A stretch of DNA of 64,000 bases, from assembly GCA_023434025.1 (NCBI GenBank), contig JAEYTL010000025.1, positions 1 through 64,000 of the forward strand, written 5' to 3'. The stretch comes from Bacteroidota bacterium. GTDB lineage: Bacteria; Bacteroidota; Bacteroidia; Flavobacteriales; Flavobacteriaceae. The notes beneath the pieces are model-generated. The model was given only the letters and a program-made list of their open reading frames with translations, was not told where the DNA came from and did no database searches. Position numbers and translations under genes: made by a program. Shown here piece after piece: positions 17,357-24,619 of this stretch (position 1 is its first letter; every line of letters starts with the position of its first letter).

Positions 17357-18082
17357 ATGAACGACAATAACGATACTAAACGACTTTCACGACTAACTGC
17401 AATTTTGACAATTTTGCAAACGAAACGACTTTTGACGGCTTCGGAATTAGCGAATAAATTTTCAGTAAGTAACAGGACAATTTACAGAGATATAAAAGCA
17501 TTAGAACAAGCAGGTGTCCCTATTTTGACAGAAGAGGGAAAAGGTTATTCTTTAATGGAAGGTTACAGAATACCACCAGTAATGTTTACCGAAAGCGAAG
17601 CCAATGCTTTAATTACAGCCGAACAACTCATTTTAAAAAATAAAGATACTTCATTTGTAAAGGAATATTCAGAAGCTATCAGCAAGATAAAATCTGTTTT
17701 ACGCAACAAGACCAAAGACAAAGCAAACTTGCTTTCCGACCGAACGGTATTTAGACAAAATACAGACAACAACCGGACAAGCAATTATCTGTCAACATTG
17801 CAATTAGCCTTGACCAATTTTAACCTTGTCAAAATAAAATATCATTCACCCGACACGAACAAAACTACAGAAAGAACAATTGAACCTTTTGCTATTTACA
17901 GCACACAAGAAAATTGGTTGCTCATCGCCTTTTGCTTATTACGGAACGATTTTAGGGCATTTCGTTTGGACAGAATTCAAAACCTGACCACACTTAATGA
18001 ACAGTTTGAACCGCATAAAATGACCTTGCAGGAATATTTTGAAATTTGCAAAGAAAAATATTTTTCACAACCCTTGACATAG
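17357..18082 (+). CDS. YafY/WYL-type HTH transcriptional regulator
   Basis: This 241-residue protein has an N-terminal HTH_11/DeoR-like helix-turn-helix (about residues 8-65, with TASELANKFSVSNRTIYRDI), then a WYL domain (about 140-210, with NWLLIAFCLLRNDFRAFRLD in the place of the WYL motif). Such regulators bind a ligand or nucleic acid through the WYL domain and control nearby genes. The next gene, 52 bases on, encodes an effector-binding-domain protein, so the two may form one sensing unit. A decayed copy of its N-terminal part lies at 24357-24560. It is the first gene of the cassette-like array. Confidence 0.88.
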   Translation: MNDNNDTKRLSRLTAILTILQTKRLLTASELANKFSVSNRTIYRDIKALEQAGVPILTEEGKGYSLMEGYRIPPVMFTESEANALITAEQLILKNKDTSFVKEYSEAISKIKSVLRNKTKDKANLLSDRTVFRQNTDNNRTSNYLSTLQLALTNFNLVKIKYHSPDTNKTTERTIEPFAIYSTQENWLLIAFCLLRNDFRAFRLDRIQNLTTLNEQFEPHKMTLQEYFEICKEKYFSQPLT

Positions 18083-18134
18083 GGCTGTCGCAACCTCATT
18101 TTAGTTTTGTGGCTTAATTAAAAAACATTTCAAA

Positions 18135-18593
18135 ATGAACAACGTAAGAATTGAACCTTTTAAAGTAATCGGCATTGCTGTAAGAACAACAAACGAAAAC
18201 AATCAGGCTGCAAAAGATATTGCAGATCTGTGGGGTAAGTTTATGAATGACAAAATTTTGGAAGCAATTCCAAACAAAATTGACAACACGGTATATTCCA
18301 TATACACAGATTATGAAAGTGACCACACAAAACCATACACGACAATTTTGGGTTGCAGAGTAGAAAATTTAAACGACATTCCCAACGGAATGATTGGCAA
18401 GTCGTTTGATGGTGGAAACTATATAAAACTATCTGCCAAAGGGGATTTAATGAAAGGACTTATCGTAAACAAATGGACAGAAATTTGGAAAATGGATTTA
18501 GACAGAGTGTTTACAGCAGATTATGAAGTTTTTGGCGAAAAAGCACAAAATCCAGCAGACACAGAAATTGACTTTTTAATTGCTGTAAAATAG
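18135..18593 (+). CDS. GyrI-like / Cass2 effector-binding domain protein
   Basis: This 152-residue protein matches the pattern of the GyrI-like/AraC effector-binding fold, in particular the Cass2 group first described from an integron cassette. It starts RIEPFKVIGIAVRTTNEN, has ADLWGKFM, VYSIYTDYESDHTKPYTTI and LGCRV, and ends with EIDFLIAVK. Proteins of this fold bind cationic small molecules; no enzymatic motif is seen. It lies between the WYL regulator and a DUF1801 gene, with only 5 bases to the latter, so the three look like one operon. That the best relatives are integron-associated fits the cassette-like setting. Confidence 0.82.
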   Translation: MNNVRIEPFKVIGIAVRTTNENNQAAKDIADLWGKFMNDKILEAIPNKIDNTVYSIYTDYESDHTKPYTTILGCRVENLNDIPNGMIGKSFDGGNYIKLSAKGDLMKGLIVNKWTEIWKMDLDRVFTADYEVFGEKAQNPADTEIDFLIAVK

Positions 18594-18598
18594 ATAAA

Positions 18599-18970
18599 AT
18601 GGTTGAGCAACTTCATAACTACTATCTGAATAAAGACGAGCCAAACAAGAGTTGCCTACTTGCATTACGGGAAATTATTCTTAAACAGGACACAAATATT
18701 ACCGAAACGCAGAAGTGGGGAATGCCTTGCTTCTGCTATAAGAAAAAAATGTTTTGCTATTTGTGGACAGATAAAAAAACGAACGAACCTTATATTCTTA
18801 TGGTAGAAGGAAAATACCTTAACCACCCGGAATTGGAAGAAGGCGACCGTACAAGAATGAAGATTTTCAGAGTTAATCCAAACAAAGATTTACCCATAAA
18901 GACAATTGATAATATTTTACAAAAAGCGTTGGACTTATACAGAACAGGCGTAATAAAACTCAAAGATTGA
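18599..18970 (+). CDS. DUF1801 domain-containing protein
   Basis: This 123-residue protein has the DUF1801 (YdhG-like) pattern: an N-terminal helix, LREIILKQDTNITETQKWGMPCF, then KKMFCYLWTDKKTNEPYI, and a C-terminal helical end with DNILQKALDLYR. The structure of the family is known but not its biochemical role. It follows the Cass2-like gene by 5 bases and ends the first cassette-like unit; site B starts about 20 bases after its stop. Confidence 0.82.
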   Translation: MVEQLHNYYLNKDEPNKSCLLALREIILKQDTNITETQKWGMPCFCYKKKMFCYLWTDKKTNEPYILMVEGKYLNHPELEEGDRTRMKIFRVNPNKDLPIKTIDNILQKALDLYRTGVIKLKD

Positions 18971-18990
18971 CCGACAGAAAAGTACATACG

Positions 18991-19184
18991 CCTAACAAGG
19001 TTTTTTCAAAAGAGCAGGTTAATTTCTAAATTCAACATTTGTACTTTTTATCCGCAAAAACCATTTTTTATTTGCTTTAAAAGTGTAAATTAGCAAATAA
19101 AAAAATGGTTTTGCTGACTGTAATGCTAAATTGAGCTTTAGTGTTTTCCTTTCCGCTCCTTCGCAAAGCCCATAACCGTTATGG
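18991..19184 (+). repeat. Cassette-like palindromic site B
   Basis: It opens with CCTAACAAGG (18991-19000) and closes with CATAACCGTTATGGG (19171-19185). Inside is a near-perfect 23-nt inverted repeat, 19054-19076 with 19092-19114 (two 1-nt bulges, 15-nt loop). The end motifs agree with sites C and D, but this site is longer (~190 bp) and its long hairpin is specific to it. It separates the DUF1801 and FabZ-like genes. Confidence 0.6.
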
Positions 19185-19238
19185 GAATGCTTCATTTCAT
19201 TGAAATAAGAAATAAATTATTAATTACATCAAAAAATT

Positions 19239-19652
19239 ATGTCACGAGAAATTGAAAATTTAATACCCCATAGAGCTCCTTTCTTATTTGTAGATAATAT
19301 TGAATCATTTTCAGAGGAATCAATCATTGGATATAAAAGATTTGATGAGAAAGATAATTGGCTAAAAGGTAGTTTTCCTGAATTTGATTTTATTCCTGGA
19401 ACAATTCTAATTGAATCTATGGCTCAGTGCGGCGGTGCGGGTGTAAAACTGTTAGGTGTAACTAATGGAATATTTGGTCTTGTGAGTATTGAAGATGCAG
19501 AATTTTACTCAGGTGCGAAGTTCACTGACGAAATCAAATTTGTTATACACAATATTCGTTTAAGTGAAAAAATAATTAAGCAAAGTGGAATTGCCTATGT
19601 GAATGAGAAAAAAATACTCAAAGCAACTTGGATGTGTGTTAAAATACAATAG
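19239..19652 (+). CDS. FabZ-like hotdog protein lacking the catalytic histidine
   Basis: This 137-residue protein has the FabZ layout: LIPHRAPFLFVDNI near the start, then PGTILIESMAQCGG carrying the conserved glutamate, and a hotdog-fold beta-sheet. In active 3-hydroxyacyl-ACP dehydratases the segment before this reads GHFPG, with the catalytic histidine; here it reads GSFPE, so His is replaced by Ser. Either the activity is lost or altered, or the protein acts as a thioesterase-like or binding variant. The main fatty-acid gene is expected elsewhere in the genome. It is the only gene between sites B and C, as expected of a one-gene cassette. Confidence 0.75.
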   Translation: MSREIENLIPHRAPFLFVDNIESFSEESIIGYKRFDEKDNWLKGSFPEFDFIPGTILIESMAQCGGAGVKLLGVTNGIFGLVSIEDAEFYSGAKFTDEIKFVIHNIRLSEKIIKQSGIAYVNEKKILKATWMCVKIQ

Positions 19653-19658
19653 CACTAT

Positions 19659-19795
19659 CCATAACAGCCGCTTTATGCTATTGCGGTGATTTTCTTAGCC
19701 GGAAAATTCATTTTCACGAAGAATGTTCTCTCTTGGCAGAGAATACTCAGTCCGCTACGATCCGCAACTGCACAAAGCGGCGAACCATTACCAGC
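19659..19795 (+). repeat. Cassette-like palindromic site C
   Basis: The 5' arm GCCGCTTTATGCTATTGCGG (19667-19686) pairs with the 3' arm at 19762-19781 at 17 of 20 positions, across a 75-nt spacer. The arms are flanked by TAACA (19662-19666) and GAACCATTA (19782-19790). The spacer has its own small hairpin (TTCTCT / AGAGAA) and shares TTTTCTTA, ATTTTCA and GAATACYC with site D. Layout and size are close to those of site D. Confidence 0.7.
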
Positions 19796-19848
19796 AAGTT
19801 GTTCGTAACTTTAACTAGAAACTAAGAATCAAATAACTAACATTGCTA

Positions 19849-20316
19849 ATGTTCAAAAAAAAGATATTTACTCTGTCATTCTTTTTTATTTCTGCAATTT
19901 CTTTTGGTCAATTGCCAAACAATACCACTAAAACAATTAGAGGTTTTATATTAGACAATGCAGAATATACAAGAACTAAAGTTCCTGTTGCAGAAGCAAA
20001 AATTGAGGTAAAAGGGTCAGAAAGAAATACATTTTCTGATCAAGATGGAAAATTTAAAATAGAAGCAAATAAAGGTGATACATTAATTATTTCAAGATTG
20101 GGAATTGAAACATTGGAGATTTTAGTTACTGATGAAGTATGTTATACAATCGATCTGAATAGAAATTTATTTGAACCGCTTATGGGTGGACGATGGGGTA
20201 GAAAATACAGAAGACAGCAACGGAGAGTTGAGAAAAGTATGGAACGCAAAATAAAAGAAGGTTTTTATGATTGTTCCATGAATAAAAACAACACACAACT
20301 AATAAACAAAACTTAA
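19849..20316 (+). CDS. Exported carboxypeptidase-regulatory-like domain protein
   Basis: This 155-residue protein (ATG at 19849; a TTG two codons earlier is less likely) has a signal peptide ending SFGQ. It then has a CarboxypepD_reg-like beta-sandwich (about residues 25-115) with VKGSERNTFSDQDGKFKI and GDTLIISRLGIETLEI. The C-terminal part is basic (RRQQRRVEKSMERK). These domains are usually N-terminal parts of outer-membrane receptors; here it is free-standing. The next gene starts 2 bases later, so the two form one unit between sites C and D. Confidence 0.75.
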   Translation: MFKKKIFTLSFFFISAISFGQLPNNTTKTIRGFILDNAEYTRTKVPVAEAKIEVKGSERNTFSDQDGKFKIEANKGDTLIISRLGIETLEILVTDEVCYTIDLNRNLFEPLMGGRWGRKYRRQQRRVEKSMERKIKEGFYDCSMNKNNTQLINKT

Positions 20317-20318
20317 AT

Positions 20319-20783
20319 ATGAATCTCAATTCTCAATTTTTAATATTTTTAATATTTTTAATATTTCTAATTATATTTTTATTTGTTAGATGTTCATCTA
20401 ATTCACAAGCTATCAATAGAATTTCTTATAATTCTGTCGGCGGGGAACAAGGAGGATATGCAAACGTAGAATTAACTAAGGATTCAATAAATGGAACGAT
20501 TGGAAGTCCAAACGGAAAAATCATTATCAAAGAAAAAATTCAAAAAGCACTTTGGGATTCTTTAAATAAGTCCATGACATTAGATGATTTCAAGGAAATA
20601 AAAAGCGGTAAAAGTGTTACATATATTGATGGTATAGATGTTTCCGTAAAAATTGAAACTGATGCAGACAGCTATTCAATTTTAAACGGAGAGATAGACA
20701 AGGTTCAAAATAAAAAAGTTTTTCATTTCATGGAAATTTTAGAAAATGAGCTAAGAAATATTTATCTTAGAGTGAATCATTAA
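20319..20783 (+). CDS. Hypothetical lipoprotein
   Basis: This 154-residue protein starts with a very hydrophobic, repetitive stretch (LIFLIFLIFLIIFLF) and then VRCSS, a plausible lipobox cysteine. I recognise no domain in the remainder (begins NSQAINRISYNSVGGEQGG). The hydrophobic repeat comes from three copies of a 9-bp unit TAATATTTT (about 20337-20370); changes in copy number would keep the frame. It is separated from the preceding exported protein by 2 bases and followed by site D, so the pair looks like a two-gene cassette of surface proteins. Confidence 0.65.
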   Translation: MNLNSQFLIFLIFLIFLIIFLFVRCSSNSQAINRISYNSVGGEQGGYANVELTKDSINGTIGSPNGKIIIKEKIQKALWDSLNKSMTLDDFKEIKSGKSVTYIDGIDVSVKIETDADSYSILNGEIDKVQNKKVFHFMEILENELRNIYLRVNH

Positions 20784-20792
20784 TAAAACCTG

Positions 20793-20935
20793 CTGGTAAC
20801 AGCGACTAAGCAAATCGGCTGGTTTTTCTTAAATTGAAACAGTATTTTTCATAAATTCGTTTTGCTTCAGCAAAGAATACCCTGCTCCTGTTTTCGCCGA
20901 ATTCGCTTAGCCCCGAACCGTTGGCGGTAATTTTG
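20793..20935 (+). repeat. Cassette-like palindromic site D
   Basis: TAACA (20797-20801) is followed by the 5' arm GCGACTAAGCAAATCGGC (20802-20819). The 3' arm at 20896-20915 (GCCGAATTCGCTTAGCCCCG) pairs with it imperfectly across a 76-nt spacer, then comes AACCGTT (20916-20922) and GGCGGTAATTTTG. Spacer length, arm length, flanking motifs and inner-spacer words match site C, so C and D are the same kind of element. Confidence 0.7.
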
Positions 20936-20978
20936 ACAAGACTATGCTAACTGAATTTATATGGACCAATAATCTCCA

Positions 20979-21629
20979 ATGATGAACAATAAATCGAATT
21001 CCAGACGAGAAGCCATTCAGCAATTAGGTTTGCTGACTGCGGGAATGGCTATGTTGTCTTTCGTTTCCTGCAACGAAAAAAAAACTACTCAAAAAGAGAC
21101 GGCTGAAACTCAACCGCCTTTACCGTTTCTAATTCTTCCGAAAGAAACATTAGAACCAGGTGCTATGGGAAGCAATATGAGAACGCTCATACATAGTACT
21201 CAGACAAACAGGCAATTCTCCTGTGTTGAAGCGGTTTTGTCACCAAAAAAAATTGCAGGAAGCCCACACAAACACGACAGTTTAGATGAATTAATGTATG
21301 TGCTGGAAGGAACGGCTTCTGTATTGATGGGAAATGAAGTAACAGAAGTAACCGCAGGAAGTTGGCATTTAAGACCAAGAGGTATCGTTCACGTTATTTG
21401 GAATTCAGGAAATGAAAATCTTCGTTTAATCGATATGTATTTTAATCAAAACTTTGAAGATTATCTGGAAGAAGTTTACCACAAAATAATCCCCGGAGTA
21501 ATACAAAAGAACCTGACATTTGAAGACCCGGAAATTGCAAAACGAATTGCCGAACTTGACAAGAAATTTGGTTTAACTTATTATCCCGAAAGGCAACAAG
21601 AACTAATTGAAAAATACAAACTTAGTTGA
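20979..21629 (+). CDS. Cupin-domain lipoprotein with Tat-like signal
   Basis: This 216-residue protein starts with NSRREAIQQLGLLTAG, a twin-arginine-like signal, and then SFVSC, a lipobox, so it is probably a Tat-exported lipoprotein. The cupin core (about residues 85-150) carries SPHKHDSLDELMYVLEG, with the HxHx4-6E metal-binding pattern, and WHLRPRGIVHVIWN with a further histidine. The C-terminal part is helical. The substrate is unknown; Tat export fits a metal-loaded cupin folded in the cytoplasm. It is the only gene between sites D and E. Confidence 0.83.
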   Translation: MMNNKSNSRREAIQQLGLLTAGMAMLSFVSCNEKKTTQKETAETQPPLPFLILPKETLEPGAMGSNMRTLIHSTQTNRQFSCVEAVLSPKKIAGSPHKHDSLDELMYVLEGTASVLMGNEVTEVTAGSWHLRPRGIVHVIWNSGNENLRLIDMYFNQNFEDYLEEVYHKIIPGVIQKNLTFEDPEIAKRIAELDKKFGLTYYPERQQELIEKYKLS

Positions 21630-21639
21630 AAAAAACTAC

Positions 21640-21660
21640 CGCTAACAAGGGGTAACTGTT
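21640..21660 (+). repeat. Cassette-like site E (5' half)
   Basis: CCGCTAACAAGGGG, 10 bases after the cupin stop, resembles the 5' end of site B (GCCTAACAAGG). No matching 3' arm follows. The region to 21908 holds no gene; a TATATTTG box lies at 21812-21819. Confidence 0.4.
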
Positions 21661-21811
21661 GCACAACCAAAATTTTAAAAAAATCTGCAAAAACATGAAA
21701 AACTCAACCTCTTTTATCACGGAGTTTCGATACTTTTAAAAGAGGTTTATTATTTTAAACCCATCTAGGTTTAGTCCCTAAAAAAGTATGTTTTTCCATA
21801 AACTATTTCGC

Positions 21812-21819
21812 TATATTTG
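21812..21819 (+). promoter_or_regulatory. Bacteroidota -7 box (TATATTTG)
   Basis: An exact TAnnTTTG match 89 bases upstream of the hypothetical gene at 21909. Confidence 0.5.
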
Positions 21820-21908
21820 AAAAAAGGATTGCCGAATTTTCATGGTCTCAAATTATAGATCATTTTAAGCATACAGCAATTAAATATTAACAAAAAGTAA
21901 ACTAATCT

Positions 21909-23009
21909 ATGTCAAATCGCACAGAACTTATAGAGATATTAAAACAAAAATTTAAAAAGCATACAACCCCGGCGAAAAAGTATGCCGATGATTTGTTACC
22001 TCAAGTGGATAAAGTTGTATGGTCTACAGAACCACTGTATTATATGGAACAATTGGCTATAGAACTTGGCAGATTACCGAAAGGACGAATATTAAAAACC
22101 GAACCGGCAGAACTCTATCGTTGCTATAAAACAGGATATGATAAGGAAGGAAATATTTTGACCGAAGAACACTGGGCCGGACATCCCAGTAACGGACACA
22201 CTAAATTTTTTGTGAGGGAAGCAAATCAAACTTATTCATATACTATTGACCGCAACGGGGCACTTGACAAGATTGAATTTGCAGAATATAATGATGGAAA
22301 ACCGATTTTATATGGCCGCTATTCAAGATACATCGATGCTTGTGCCGATAGCTATTTTTACAGTGATGACAAAAAACTGAATAAGATTGAAAACAGTTCA
22401 GACAGAAGCTTTGAAATTCAGGAAACGGCTTATAACATTGATTACGACAACTTAGGAGCAATCGAAAAAATAACTCGTACCGATGAGGTAAGTGCCACAT
22501 TTCCCAAAGGACAAACAATAGTGGTATACAAAAAAACGAATTATTCTATCAAAGCACTAACCGATATTTTTACCGAAGAAATGGTTGATGTGTTAACTCT
22601 GGCTATAAAAAACAAACCGAAGAACTATGCAATGGTTGCAGTAGAGGCAGCATTTAGTTCTGATGACTGGTTACCGCTTAGACTACATATTTTTAATGAA
22701 GAAAAACCATTAACAAGAGAGTTGATTCTTCAGAATTTTATTAATTCCGCCAACGTAATTTATGAGGATATCAGTACTGTTAAATTAAAAGAAGTGTCAC
22801 TCCTTTTGTTGCATCAGGCTACTACCCAGGAAAAATATGACTTGCCATATAAATTACTCATCGACATATCTAAAAGAGTAAAACAAAATATAGATGGACT
22901 AAACACACTGCTTATACCGGCAGATTTGTATGATGATTATAATGAAACAGTGTTATCATTACTTGAAAAAATTTATTCTAAAAAAGAATTGAAAAATTTA
23001 AGTATTTAA
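21909..23009 (+). CDS. Hypothetical protein, 366 residues
   Basis: I do not recognise this protein. It has no signal peptide or membrane segment, so it is probably cytoplasmic. The N-terminal ~60 residues look helical. The middle (about 90-210) is beta-rich, with the feel of short antiparallel repeats (FVREANQTYSYTIDRNGALD, YDNLGAIEKITRTDE). The C-terminal ~150 residues look helical again. It stands alone at the end of the cassette-like region, with its own promoter box. A weak resemblance to the start of site D (CTGTTGGTAAGCTGG, about 23029) follows the stop. Confidence 0.6.
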   Translation: MSNRTELIEILKQKFKKHTTPAKKYADDLLPQVDKVVWSTEPLYYMEQLAIELGRLPKGRILKTEPAELYRCYKTGYDKEGNILTEEHWAGHPSNGHTKFFVREANQTYSYTIDRNGALDKIEFAEYNDGKPILYGRYSRYIDACADSYFYSDDKKLNKIENSSDRSFEIQETAYNIDYDNLGAIEKITRTDEVSATFPKGQTIVVYKKTNYSIKALTDIFTEEMVDVLTLAIKNKPKNYAMVAVEAAFSSDDWLPLRLHIFNEEKPLTRELILQNFINSANVIYEDISTVKLKEVSLLLLHQATTQEKYDLPYKLLIDISKRVKQNIDGLNTLLIPADLYDDYNETVLSLLEKIYSKKELKNLSI

Positions 23010-23123
23010 CTCAAAAAGCAAAACGGCATATAAAAGCCTGTTGGTAAGCTGGTTTACTTAGTCAACTTGACATTTTTATTTATATTTTTTTTATCTTTAA
23101 CAGGAAATAATCAACTCGCCGGA

Positions 23124-23140
23124 TTTGCTACTGTAGCAAA
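23124..23140. promoter_or_regulatory. Palindrome TTTGCTAC-T-GTAGCAAA
   Basis: A perfect 8-bp inverted repeat around one base, 43 bases upstream of the serine hydrolase start. It could be a regulator-binding site. Confidence 0.35.
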
Positions 23141-23182
23141 CCAGGGGATATTGCAGATAATTTTATACTATAAAATTTAAAA

Positions 23183-24310
23183 ATGAAGACACTTCTCGAT
23201 TGGACTCTACTTACAGTTCTTATATTCTCTTCTTGCAGAACAATAGGGCAAACCAAAATAGTAAATACCGACACACTTGTTAATAGACTTGGCGAAACTT
23301 TTATAAAAGATAAACAGGCTGTCGGGCTTTCGATTGGTGTTTATAATAATGGAAAAGTGTCTTATTATAATTTTGGAACGATTGAGAAAGGAAAAACAAT
23401 ACAACCTACCCAAAATACAGTTTATGAAATCGGTTCTGTCACCAAAACTTTTGTAAGTCTTATTTTGGCTAATGCTGTTCTTGAGAATAAAGTAAAGTTA
23501 GACGACGATATCAGAAAATACCTAAAAGGCGATTATCCCAATTTAGAATATCAAAACAAACCCATTACCTTAAAGCATTTGGCAAATACGACTTCGGGGA
23601 TTCCAAATTGGCTACCCGAAACTCCTAAAGAAATAAAAGATGCTTCAACAGACTCTACTACCTTTTTAAGAGAAAAAATATACGATAAGTATTCAGAAAA
23701 AGACTTTTACAATGCATTGCACAAAGTTGTATTGGATACTGTTCCCGGTTTCAAAACAAGACATTCAAATGCAGCAGCACAATTATTGGCTTATATTTTA
23801 GAAAAGGTATATACTACTTCTATTGACAATTTAATAACAAAATATGTATTGAAACCATACAAAATGAATAATACCTTATTCTTGGCTTCAAAAAAAGAAA
23901 AGAAATCTTTGGCCGTAGGTTATGATGGTAAAGGAAACACAATGCCTTATTTTACTACACAATATATGAAAGGTGTTGGCGGATTAAATTCGACAACTGA
24001 CGACCTGATAAAATTTATCAAAATTCAGCTTGACAAAAAGGATAAAGCAGTCAACTTAACTCAAGAACAGTCATTTAATGCCGGTTATTACAGTATCGGG
24101 TTAAACTGGCTGAAATACAAACACGATAATGGCAATCATCAGTTTTGGACAGATGGCGGAACATATGGGTTTGTAAGCTATGTTGTATTCTATCCTGAAA
24201 TAAATAGTGGCGTTGTTGTTCTATCAAATGTATCGGACGATACTATACCGGGTAAACTAGGAAATATTGCCTACCAGGTATTTGACTTGATTCAGAAAAA
24301 GCAAAACTGA
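23183..24310 (+). CDS. Serine beta-lactamase-like hydrolase (class C / EstB type), lipoprotein
   Basis: This 375-residue protein begins with a hydrophobic segment and FSSCRT, a likely lipobox (Cys18). The catalytic SxxK motif is S85-V-T-K88 in EIGSVTKTF. The second motif is HSN in TRHSNAAAQ (usually YSN or YAN), and the third KTG-like box seems to be DGGTYG. Such proteins include penicillin-binding proteins, esterases and D-aminopeptidases; a Tyr-to-His change in the second motif makes true beta-lactam hydrolysis doubtful. It stands alone in the region ending at the decayed yafY copy. Confidence 0.83.
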   Translation: MKTLLDWTLLTVLIFSSCRTIGQTKIVNTDTLVNRLGETFIKDKQAVGLSIGVYNNGKVSYYNFGTIEKGKTIQPTQNTVYEIGSVTKTFVSLILANAVLENKVKLDDDIRKYLKGDYPNLEYQNKPITLKHLANTTSGIPNWLPETPKEIKDASTDSTTFLREKIYDKYSEKDFYNALHKVVLDTVPGFKTRHSNAAAQLLAYILEKVYTTSIDNLITKYVLKPYKMNNTLFLASKKEKKSLAVGYDGKGNTMPYFTTQYMKGVGGLNSTTDDLIKFIKIQLDKKDKAVNLTQEQSFNAGYYSIGLNWLKYKHDNGNHQFWTDGGTYGFVSYVVFYPEINSGVVVLSNVSDDTIPGKLGNIAYQVFDLIQKKQN

Positions 24311-24356
24311 TTCTGATAATTATTTTGGTACAATAGTTCGACAATAGATAACTTTG

Positions 24357-24560
24357 AGTGACAACAACACAAAAAGACTTTCACGACTCAAGGCAACTTT
24401 AACACAATTGCAAATAAAATGACTTTTGACAGCAACGGAGTTGGCTCACAAATTTTTAGTAAGCACCTGAATGATTTGCAGAGATATAAAAGCACTGGAA
24501 CAAACAGACAATCTCATCTTAACAGAAGATGGAAAGGAAGGGTTATATTTAATGAAGCCT
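24357..24560 (+). pseudogene. Decayed second copy of the YafY-type regulator, N-terminal part
   Basis: Translated in one frame it gives TKRLSRLKATLTQLQ, stop, LLTATELAHKF, stop, RDIKALEQ and ILTEDGKEG. This aligns with residues 6-73 of the regulator at 17357 and is broken by two TGA codons. The WYL domain is missing. The nucleotide similarity is obvious (shared AAACGACTTTCACGACT-type runs). The two copies bracket 17357-24560. Confidence 0.85.
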
Positions 24561-24619
24561 TTTCTGTATAATTCGTTCCAGTTTAAGCAAATTTAAAGAA
24601 ATAACAAGGTCTTCACTTT

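Noticed and set aside
20337..20370. Phase-variable simple repeat in the lipoprotein signal (3 x TAATATTTT)
   Set aside because: The unit is 9 bp, so changes keep the frame; three copies are too few to argue for switching.
17306..20935. Canonical integron attC sites
   Set aside because: The ends of sites B-D do not fit RYYYAAC/GTTRRRY in a consistent way, and no integron integrase is in the window. I keep only the looser cassette-like description.
21650..21780. Possible IS end (GTTGCACAAC and a GAGGTTTATT region)
   Set aside because: The words resemble some IS termini, but no matching second end or transposase codons could be found.
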